From an uncultured Granulicella sp. (lineage in GTDB: Bacteria > Acidobacteriota > Terriglobia > Terriglobales > Acidobacteriaceae): DNA of 33,686 nt. The DNA lies in contig CAIZFH010000208.1 of NCBI GenBank assembly GCA_903932155.1, positions 1 through 33,686 of the forward strand, read 5' to 3'. The position numbers and the translations under genes are program-made. The notes below the pieces were generated by a model. The model had not been told where the DNA came from and made no database searches. It saw only the letters and a program-made list of their open reading frames with translations. Positions 1-7,600 of this stretch are shown here, piece by piece (the first letter of the stretch is position 1; the number at the start of each line of letters is the position of its first letter).

Positions 1-1894
<1,894 letters not shown>

Positions 1895-1912
1895 GTCGGA
1901 AAACGGTTGCGC

Positions 1913-2671
1913 CTAGCTATTGGCTCCGCTCAGGAACATCCGGTTCCAACGCAGCAGCGGCGACCCGGCATCGATCTCCCGGCGCTCCGGCTCTGGCAGT
2001 GCAAAGTAAGCCGTCCACAGTACAAGAATCACGCAGAACACAACGCCATTGATCAGGTTGTATGTCCGATACACACTGAGATGGACCGCAAGCCACCAGG
2101 CCTGCACCAGATCGGCTATCGCCAATACGCCCATACCGAGGCCAACGCCGAAGATCTTGCTGCCACCCGAGATTCCCGCAGGTCGCATCGCGCACAAGAC
2201 GACCAGCAGCATGCAAAGCGTGAGTATGCTCTGGTTCCATTGTAGGTGCGAGATTGCAGCAATCAGGTAACTTGCGACCGTCCTTTGCGGGGCGAATGCC
2301 CTCCCCACGGTCGCTACAACTAAAATACCGGCCACCACGCAGAAGACGATTGATCCGAACTGCTGCAAGCCTTTAAGCGGCTTCATGGTAAGCCGGTAGA
2401 TGCTGTACATAATCAACGGCGCGAGCACGGACTCAATCGCATAAGCTGTCCAATAGATATAGAAATAGGCCAGATACGCGGTGTGATGGTTCTGTCTATA
2501 TATGGAGTACAAGAGTAGCAGGATGCTATCCGAGACTGCTCTCACCGCCAGCAACGACCCCATCGCCCAATAATCTCTCCACTGTCCCTTGGCTGTGATG
2601 AAGTATAGGGCAATGATGCAGATGGCTATCTCCAGATAGCCCATAAAAGTCAGAAGCGATTGTGACACCAT
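1913..2671 (-). CDS. Seven-helix integral membrane protein, function unknown
   Basis: About 252 residues from the ATG at 2671, with a purine-rich AAGGGGG stretch about 10 nt upstream; an in-frame TTG at 2680 is a less likely start. The protein is almost entirely hydrophobic, and seven membrane-spanning segments can be drawn (roughly residues 5-25, 35-57, 65-95, 108-126, 150-166, 175-197 and 207-227) with short charged loops. The tail after the last helix (PEPERREIDAGSPLLRWNRM) is hydrophilic. No catalytic motif, heme ligand pattern or transporter signature is visible. I recall similar uncharacterised seven-helix proteins in acidobacterial genomes but cannot name a family. It stands alone, convergent with the ABC-F gene. 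Confident as a gene, not as a function. Confidence 0.75.
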   Translation of the reverse strand: MVSQSLLTFMGYLEIAICIIALYFITAKGQWRDYWAMGSLLAVRAVSDSILLLLYSIYRQNHHTAYLAYFYIYWTAYAIESVLAPLIMYSIYRLTMKPLKGLQQFGSIVFCVVAGILVVATVGRAFAPQRTVASYLIAAISHLQWNQSILTLCMLLVVLCAMRPAGISGGSKIFGVGLGMGVLAIADLVQAWWLAVHLSVYRTYNLINGVVFCVILVLWTAYFALPEPERREIDAGSPLLRWNRMFLSGANS

Positions 2672-2782
2672 GCTCGCCAATCCCCCTTGTTTAACCGAGG
2701 CCTGTTAGCCGATCATAGCCGATACCACATCCTCCGCCATTCCCCACTTTGCGTATCACACCAGATACCGTGCAATTCACAT

Positions 2783-2899
2783 CCCCTCAGCACCCTTCCC
2801 TTAGCCGCTGCGCAGCCGTTTGGGCAGACCCGCCTTGCGCACGCGCTCCTGTGCTGCGTCCAGGTCGTAGGGTACGCGGCGGAAGACCGCCTCGCGCGC
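2783..2899 (-). pseudogene. Displaced 3'-end fragment of a metallophosphoesterase gene
   Basis: This stretch matches 5704-5821, the end of the intact metallophosphoesterase gene, at about 95% (roughly five substitutions and one 1-bp indel over 118 bp). On the minus strand it still reads as codons, giving VPYDLDAAQERVRKAGLPKR as in the intact protein. The indel changes the frame near the end, so it stops at TAA after LRSG instead of continuing to LALRLREGC. There is no start and the rest of the gene is absent. It lies in the same orientation as the intact copy, so the two form direct repeats around 2900-5703. Confidence 0.88.
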
Positions 2900-3524
2900 C
2901 AGCCTGCACTTCGTTACGCACGTATTCGTTGCAACATCTGCCATTTGCTTTCACCCTCCGTTGTTAGGTGCCCCATTCGCGACAGACCTTGACAACACAA
3001 CAAGTCAGAGTACTTCAGGGGAGCGCTCAGCATGATGGTTATTAATGGCGGATATATCGTGGGCCACATACATTTGCTCGACCCAAACATGGTCTCGAAA
3101 AATCCGGCGATTGAGAGCATACCAATGGTCAATCTTTACCCCATGGCTTTCGTTATTGAATTCATCGATCGCCAGACGTTCCCCTGCAAAACGGTGACAC
3201 GCATGTAAACAAATGTCATCGAAATACAGGATGACGCGCCGGAGCATCTGGCTATTCGAGAGTTTCAGGATTTCTAGTGCCTGCTTCGTGGACGAATAGA
3301 GATCAAGATCCATTGCGAGGAATCCCAGCGGGCAGTCTTGCCGCTTCACAAACTCTGGCACGGTTACGAACACATCTCCCAGTATCAGTTCCGTGCTGGG
3401 TAAGAGCCGCGCACGCAGCCATTTTTCATCCATGGGAAAATCACCTTCAATGAACCTATCTGGATGATCTCGGTAATCTCCTTTGGTAGGCGGAAGGCCG
3501 ATGCCTGTATCAAACCCGGCAACT

Positions 3525-3779
3525 TTAATTCTGACCCCCGTCTCCTTCTCCACCATTTGCGCATATTCCTGCATCGCTAGCAGACCGTGACCTCGCGCCA
3601 CGCCGAATTCGATGGCATAGATCTGATTGGGATTTATCCCTTTGAGTCCCTGATTCTTTAGTTTCATCGGTTTCCGCCTTCGCTTTTTTCTTGCGCTGGC
3701 GTGGTGATTTGACCTTCTCTGCGGGCCTATAACGCAGTACAACGGTGACGATTTTATCGAGGATTTTAGGTGGCTTCAT
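3525..3779 (-). CDS. Small basic ORF after the transposase; runs past the IS end
   Basis: Starts at ATG 3779, which overlaps the transposase TGA (ATGA), so it is probably translated by coupling. The first ~50 residues are IS-encoded: MKPPKILDKIVTVVLRYR followed by a lysine/arginine-rich stretch (RQRKKKAKA). I recall similar short MKxPxxLDKI proteins next to IS1595-type transposases, but their role is unknown to me. No stop codon occurs in this frame before the IS end at 3629. Translation would continue through the inverted repeat and add about 34 residues read from the host methyltransferase gene in a different frame, stopping at 3525. The C-terminus is therefore an accident of the insertion site. 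It may be a DNA- or RNA-binding accessory factor, judging only from its charge. Confidence 0.6.
   Translation of the reverse strand: MKPPKILDKIVTVVLRYRPAEKVKSPRQRKKKAKAETDETKESGTQRDKSQSDLCHRIRRGARSRSASDAGICANGGEGDGGQN
3621..3628. repeat. Left copy of 8-bp target-site duplication (ATCTGATT)
   Basis: Directly abuts the left inverted repeat and is identical to the octamer abutting the right one. Confidence 0.96.
3629..3656 (+). repeat. Left terminal inverted repeat of the IS1595 element
   Basis: 28 bp, identical over its full length to the reverse complement of 5366-5393. The outer bases are GGGATTTATCCC and the inner end is GAGTCCCTGATTC. Confidence 0.97.
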
Positions 3780-4708
3780 TGTGTCAACCTCGCGTAAGTC
3801 AGACGCTTTCCGTCAACGCCTTGGATGAACGAATCCAGCCGCGCCAGAGTGTGCTCTGCGACGTTGCCAGCGTTCAAGCGGAACGCAACCTCATCAACAT
3901 AGCGTCCAAGGTGCTTAGGGGAGACGTGGTGCCATGTGCCGTAGATTCCACGCTTCAACAGCGCCCAGACGCTCTCAATCGAGTTCGTATTGACCTCGCC
4001 ACGCGCATACTCGCCCGCGCCGTGGTTGACCGTCTTGTGGTTGAACCAAAGGCCGTCAAGACCCTCATAACCCAGCGCCTCATCGGTGTGAACCATCGAA
4101 CCAGGCTTGACGTTCGCGTGGATCGCGCCCTGCAAGCTACGGGAGTCAGTGCCTTCGATAACCATGCCACGAACGCGGCCAGTGGTGCGCTCACGCATCC
4201 CAAGCACGACGGCCTTACCGACCGAACCCCGACCAGCCTTCAGCTTCTTATGCTCATGTTTGTTCGCTTCCTTACCGCCGACAAAGGTTTCGTCCACTTC
4301 GATCAGACCAGCAAGGCGATCATCCTTGCCACCTTTGCCCAGGCAAGCCTCACGGAGCCGCTGCAACATGAACCATGCTGTCTTCTGTGTCACTCCAATC
4401 TCCTTAGCGAGTTGCATGGACGAGATGCCTTTGCGGGCGGTGACGAGCAGATACATTCCATAGACCCATTTATGCAGGGGAATGTGGCTGCGTTCGAAAA
4501 TCGTGCCAGTACGGATGGTGAAGTCCAACTGGCATTTATTGCAGCGGTAGAAGCCCTCGCGTTTGCGGGCTGTGATTCGGTCTTGACCGGCGCACGTCGG
4601 GCAGGTCGTACCCTTCGGCCAAAGGTTGCGTTCAAGATAGACCCGTGCCGTCGATTCATCGGGGAACATTGCGAACAGTTGAAAGGTGCTGATTGTGGAT
4701 CGGCTCAT
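3776..4708 (-). CDS. IS1595-family DDE transposase (ISXO2-like)
   Basis: Catalyses cut-and-paste or related movement of the surrounding element. About 310 residues from ATG 4708 (MSRSTISTF), which overlaps the stop of the preceding ORF as ATGA; an in-frame TTG at 4720 is not needed. Near the N-terminus is a zinc ribbon (CPTC then CNKC) typical of the family, followed by a helix-turn-helix-like segment (SSMQLAKEIGVTQKTAWFML). The catalytic core has the acidic positions in LIEVDETFVGGKE and MVHTDEALGY, and a C-terminal NSIESVWALLKRGIYGTWHH block matching the conserved IS1595 third motif. The length is normal and no frameshift is seen, so it should be active. Confidence 0.94.
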   Translation of the reverse strand: MSRSTISTFQLFAMFPDESTARVYLERNLWPKGTTCPTCAGQDRITARKREGFYRCNKCQLDFTIRTGTIFERSHIPLHKWVYGMYLLVTARKGISSMQLAKEIGVTQKTAWFMLQRLREACLGKGGKDDRLAGLIEVDETFVGGKEANKHEHKKLKAGRGSVGKAVVLGMRERTTGRVRGMVIEGTDSRSLQGAIHANVKPGSMVHTDEALGYEGLDGLWFNHKTVNHGAGEYARGEVNTNSIESVWALLKRGIYGTWHHVSPKHLGRYVDEVAFRLNAGNVAEHTLARLDSFIQGVDGKRLTYARLTQ

Positions 4709-5013
4709 ATGCGAACCCAACCCTTCTTCACCAACTCCGCCGCCGCCGTCTCGATTCCATCGGCCATGATAGAGAGACGACCCTTTGTGTGTTCCATTGT
4801 CCCTAACTCATATACAGAGCAGCAGAGGTCACGGTTCAAGTCCTGTTGCGAGTTGGGTGACTCCGCAATAGCGCGGCGCGGGTTGAGGCGGTTGACGAAG
4901 AGCCGGAATGTCTTGGGCTGTTGTGAAAGTAGACCTTGGCTGGCGAGTGCCGTGCGCTCGATTTTTCGAGCAGCGCGGCGGCGGACATCGGAGGGTGAAA
5001 GTCGCATTGTCAT
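4705..5013 (-). CDS. IS passenger ORF, 102 residues, unknown
   Basis: Starts at ATG 5013, one nucleotide after the stop of the upstream passenger ORF, with a near-perfect ribosome binding site GGAGGTGA seven bases before it. Ends by overlapping the transposase start (ATGA). The N-terminal third is strongly basic (RRRAARKIERTALASQ), suggesting nucleic-acid contact. The rest contains two adjacent cysteines (DLCCSVYELG) and ends AAAELVKKGWVRI. No signal peptide or membrane segment. I do not recognise the family. The strong Shine-Dalgarno and coupling on both sides argue that it is a real gene that moves with the element rather than filler. Confidence 0.6.
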   Translation of the reverse strand: MTMRLSPSDVRRRAARKIERTALASQGLLSQQPKTFRLFVNRLNPRRAIAESPNSQQDLNRDLCCSVYELGTMEHTKGRLSIMADGIETAAAELVKKGWVRI

Positions 5014-5014
5014 G

Positions 5015-5275
5015 TTAGTTCACCTCCGCGATAGAGTTCAGTGCGGCTTCCAACTGTGCCATGTCTTGGAACGCCCAAGCCTTCGCCAAACCGTCCCACC
5101 GCGCTCCCGCCGCCCTGAGCGCGTCTTTGATGGGGTAGGTCTTGCCAGCGACGGCTGGGCGGCTATCCCAGTTAGACTTCGTGACCGGCCCGGCTGCTCC
5201 GACGATGAGGCCGAGATAATTGGCCTTGGCTTCGATGTTTTGGCTAGTAGTGCTGTATGCGACGAAGTGGATCAT
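5015..5275 (-). CDS. IS passenger ORF, 86 residues, with a short DUF5710-like motif
   Basis: First gene of the IS transcription unit. The start chosen is ATG 5275, preceded by GGAG eight bases away; the frame is open to a TTG at 5356 that overlaps the candidate promoter and is unlikely to be used. The most recognisable part is KTYPIKDALRAAGARWDG followed by LAKAWAF near the C-terminus. It resembles the small (K)xYxxKDxxKxxGARWDxxxKxWY domain found in some plasmid and phage proteins, possibly involved in nucleic-acid handling. That relation is from memory. The N-terminal half (MIHFVAYSTTSQNIEAKANY) is not recognised. The TAA stop is separated from the next ATG by one base. Confidence 0.6.
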   Translation of the reverse strand: MIHFVAYSTTSQNIEAKANYLGLIVGAAGPVTKSNWDSRPAVAGKTYPIKDALRAAGARWDGLAKAWAFQDMAQLEAALNSIAEVN

Positions 5276-5314
5276 TTTACCGTCTCCGGGAGGCTGGTTG
5301 CCTCTAATGTTTCT

Positions 5315-5343
5315 AAGGTACTTGAGTCCCGCACTAATGTCAA
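5315..5343 (-). promoter_or_regulatory. Candidate promoter of the IS gene cluster
   Basis: On the minus strand, TTGACA (5343-5338) is separated by 17 bp from TACCTT (5320-5315). The -35 is a consensus match and the -10 is weak. The spacer holds GGGACTCAAG, which repeats part of the terminal repeat (GGGACTCAAAG), so transposase bound at the end could also touch the promoter. That is inference. Confidence 0.5.
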
Positions 5344-5365
5344 GAGTTATTTTCAACTATTTTTC

Positions 5366-5393
5366 GAATCAGGGACTCAAAGGGATAAATCCC
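5366..5393 (-). repeat. Right terminal inverted repeat of the IS1595 element
   Basis: 28 of 28 bases pair with the left repeat. The stop codon that ends the split methyltransferase's N-terminal fragment (TGA at 5369-5371 on the minus strand) lies within it. Confidence 0.97.
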
Positions 5394-5401
5394 ATCTGAT
5401 T
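5394..5401. repeat. Right copy of 8-bp target-site duplication (ATCTGATT)
   Basis: Directly abuts the right inverted repeat. Collapsing the two copies restores the methyltransferase reading frame. Confidence 0.96.
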
Positions 5402-5703
5402 GATACCACTACTCTTGGCCAAGTCCGCCGCCGCGAGAATGCCACAAAGATAATGCGGACGGCTTACAGCGTCCCACCGATCATAGGTATGCACATCTAC
5501 TGGAAGATGCTTGATAATAGCTCGGACAACTTCCCGAAAAGGCTGGAGCTTTCCAAGCTGCCGTAGGTTCCAAAGAATGTTCATGTGAAGATATTCTCAC
5601 AGTTAAAGCCATTCTCTATGACTGAGATATTGAGTATGTCTTACCACGATGAAGTCCGAGATTGGTTGCCACAGACGGTTCCGTTGGTTATGGACGGTCA
5701 CTT

Positions 5704-5821
5704 CCCCTCAGCACCCTTCCCTTAGCCGCAGCGCCAGCCGTTTGGGCAGGCCCGCCTTGCGCACGCGCTCCTGTGCTGCGTCCAGGTCGTAGGGTACGCG
5801 GTGGAAGACCACCTCACGCGC
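5704..5821 (-). repeat. Right copy of the ~118-bp direct repeat (intact gene end)
   Basis: This is the true 3' end of the metallophosphoesterase gene and pairs with the displaced copy at 2783-2899. A further short match (TCAC before the repeat) may extend both copies by about six bases. Confidence 0.88.
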
Positions 5822-6475
5822 TGCGCTGTCGTAGATTGCAAACGCCGCACGCCAGTCAAAGTCGCGCGGCTGACCCACCGCTCCGGGATTGATCAGGTAG
5901 CGCACCTCCGCGGCAATCGGCAGCGTCCACATCTGGCTTCCTTCGCGGCTGGCATAGTGTGGCCGCAGCTCATGCCAGTCGTGTTCCTTCTGGGCAAACC
6001 CGCACTGGATGTGGGTATGCCCTACAAACGCAATCTGCGTTGCCATCTGCTGTAGTGGTGCCCATGCATCGCGCATGTTGTGGATGTAGTGGTCCTCATG
6101 CAGCGGCGATCCGTGCGCCAGGGTCACGCGCGCCTCATCCTCCGGCGTACGCTCCGTCTCCAGCGGCCCCTGCGGCAGCGCGCGCATCCACTCCAGGTTC
6201 TCCGCGCTCATCTGCTGCATCGTCCACTTGGCCGAAGCCCGCGCCATCGGATTGAAGTTCCGCGTGGAGGTGAGCCCGCAGCAGATGCGGTCGTGATTAC
6301 CCCGCACGGTCAACGTCGCCAGTGGCCGAATCATCTCGACTACCTGGTTCGGACTGGCCCCATAGCCCACCATATCGCCCAGGTTCCACAGCGCGTCCCA
6401 CTGGCCGGCCGCGTCCAGCACAGCGGCCAACGCCTCCAGATTTCCATGTATGTCGGAGAGAACAAGAACGCGCAT
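5708..6475 (-). CDS. Calcineurin-like metallophosphoesterase (YfcE/MJ0936-like)
   Basis: Cytosolic phosphoesterase of the calcineurin superfamily, expected to bind two metals and cleave phosphodiesters or phosphomonoesters; the substrate is unknown. About 255 residues from ATG 6475 (MRVLVLSDIHGNLEAL). The frame is open further upstream but that sequence is not protein-like. Metal-binding motifs appear in family order: SDIHGN, then LGDMVGYG, then VRGNHDR, then LAHGSP and finally VGHTHIQ near residue 165, followed by NPGAVGQPRD. The protein is complete. However, its last ~38 codons lie in a direct repeat whose other copy is about 2.9 kb away, so an insertion event rebuilt or displaced the gene end. 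The ATPase gene upstream is on the same strand, 77 bp away. Confidence 0.9.
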   Translation of the reverse strand: MRVLVLSDIHGNLEALAAVLDAAGQWDALWNLGDMVGYGASPNQVVEMIRPLATLTVRGNHDRICCGLTSTRNFNPMARASAKWTMQQMSAENLEWMRALPQGPLETERTPEDEARVTLAHGSPLHEDHYIHNMRDAWAPLQQMATQIAFVGHTHIQCGFAQKEHDWHELRPHYASREGSQMWTLPIAAEVRYLINPGAVGQPRDFDWRAAFAIYDSAAREVVFHRVPYDLDAAQERVRKAGLPKRLALRLREGC

Positions 6476-6552
6476 AGGGGGGATCGATTCGTGCCACAAA
6501 GCACGAATCCTCAGTTTATCGCAACGAAGTCTTACCTTGCCTAGTCGCGCAA

Positions 6553-7473
6553 TCAGATCTGCGTCGCCATCCATGCCAGCGGCCGCGTACGGTCGGTCGC
6601 CATCGTCGGCGCCGAAGCCAGCAGCCGCCGCGTGTAGGCGTGCTGCGGGTTGGCGAAGAGATCGCGCGCGCCGGCCTGCTCCACGATGCGCCCCTGCTGC
6701 ATCACCGCCACGCGATCGCCCGGCTGGTCGCATGCCTGCGCCACCACGGCAAGATCGTGCGAGATGAATAGCATGGAGAGGCCATGCGTCCGGCGCAACT
6801 CCTTCAGCAGCGCCAGAATCTGCGCCTGCACCGTCACATCGAGTGCTGTAGTCGGCTCGTCGGCGATCAGCAATCTTGGACGGTTCACAATCGCCATGGC
6901 AATCAAAATCCTCTGGCGCTGTCCGCCGGAGAACTGGTGCGGATAATCGCGCGCGCGCCGCTCCGGCTCCGGCAGCGCCACGTCGCGCATCGCATCGAGC
7001 ACAAGCCGGTCGACAGCCTTCGAGGACAGCTTTGGATGGTGCGCCCTCACCGCCTCGGCTATCTGCGCACCCACTCGCATCACCGGGTTCAATGCCGTCA
7101 TAGGCTCCTGAAAGATTAGGGCCACGTCGCTGCCCCGGCGCCGGCGCATCTCACGCTCGGGCAGCGCCAGCAGATCCACCTTATCCGACGGGTGGCTCCC
7201 ATCTGGATTCTCAGATGTGGGTTCAGAGAACCAAATCCTCCCCGATGCACTCGCCTGCACCGGCAGCAGTCTCATGATCGCCAGCGCCGTCGCCGATTTG
7301 CCCGACCCCGACTCGCCCACCACACCCAGCGTCTGTCCGGCGGCAATCTCAAACGATATCCTATGCACCACTTCACGCCCGCTGAAACCAATCGACAGGT
7401 CCTCGACCCGCAGAATGGGCGGTGAGTCTGTGGCAGGCGGTGTGCCATTGCCGGAAGCGGAGGTTGTGTTCAC
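6553..7473 (-). CDS. OppD/DppD-type peptide ABC transporter ATP-binding protein
   Basis: ATPase subunit of a dipeptide/oligopeptide-type importer, expected on the cytosolic face of the membrane. Domains in order: Walker A GVVGESGSGKSA, Q-loop FQEPMTALNP, signature FSGGQRQRI, Walker B LLIADEPTTALD, and switch FISHDLAVV. It ends with the family's ANPQHAYTRRLLAS oligopeptide-transporter tail. The start is uncertain: GTG 7473 is given because the protein from there (about 306 residues, ILRVEDLSIGF soon after) fits the family, while ATG 7524 would add 17 unpersuasive residues. No permease, binding protein or partner ATPase (OppB/C/A/F) is nearby, so it is an isolated subunit here. Divergent from the next gene. 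Confidence 0.88.
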   Translation of the reverse strand: MNTTSASGNGTPPATDSPPILRVEDLSIGFSGREVVHRISFEIAAGQTLGVVGESGSGKSATALAIMRLLPVQASASGRIWFSEPTSENPDGSHPSDKVDLLALPEREMRRRRGSDVALIFQEPMTALNPVMRVGAQIAEAVRAHHPKLSSKAVDRLVLDAMRDVALPEPERRARDYPHQFSGGQRQRILIAMAIVNRPRLLIADEPTTALDVTVQAQILALLKELRRTHGLSMLFISHDLAVVAQACDQPGDRVAVMQQGRIVEQAGARDLFANPQHAYTRRLLASAPTMATDRTRPLAWMATQI

Positions 7474-7600
7474 TTTGTAGATGGTAGAGCATTCCCAGCG
7501 TGTTGGAAGATGGTGCGAACGCATGGCGGTCCGCTCACGATACTCTGAGATGAGACGGTGTGGGCACAGAGCGCGTCTAACTGTAAGCAGAAAGCAGAGC

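Larger units (their letters stand above)
3629..5393 (-). mobile_element. Complete IS1595-family insertion sequence, 1,765 bp, with passenger genes
   Basis: The ends are perfect 28-bp inverted repeats (3629-3656 and 5366-5393) beginning GGGATTTATCCC, flanked by a perfect 8-bp direct repeat ATCTGATT. An 8-bp duplication fits the IS1595 family, as does the transposase inside. All genes run on the minus strand: an 86-residue ORF, a 102-residue ORF, the transposase, then a small ORF that runs out through the left end. The transposase is intact and both the ends and the duplication are unmutated, so the insertion is probably recent. It is larger than a single-gene IS because of the passengers. The subgroup (possibly ISNwi1-like) is a guess. 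Confidence 0.95.
3005..5584 (-). pseudogene. SAM-dependent methyltransferase-like gene split by an IS element
   Basis: The gene is in two pieces: a 5' part at 5584-5394 and a 3' part at 3620-3005. Removing the IS and one copy of the 8-bp target duplication joins them in frame (SSGINQ | IYAIEFGVARG), giving one 268-residue protein. An in-frame TGA lies just upstream of the ATG at 5584, so that start is fixed. The protein looks like a Rossmann-fold methyltransferase: glycine motif AIEFGVARGHG, second-strand acidic motif VAGFDTG, and LAMDLDLYSSTKQAL, similar to the metal-binding region of TylF/MycF-type O-methyltransferases. That likeness is from motif memory only. Both flanks are bordered by the duplicated metallophosphoesterase end, so the gene probably arrived with the outer insertion. 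The substrate is unknown. Confidence 0.85.

Noticed and set aside
3770-5566. 598-residue plus-strand ORF covering nearly the whole IS
   Set aside because: It lies antisense to the transposase and passenger genes, which have strong family motifs and ribosome sites. Its translation has no recognisable domain and reflects codon bias on the other strand.
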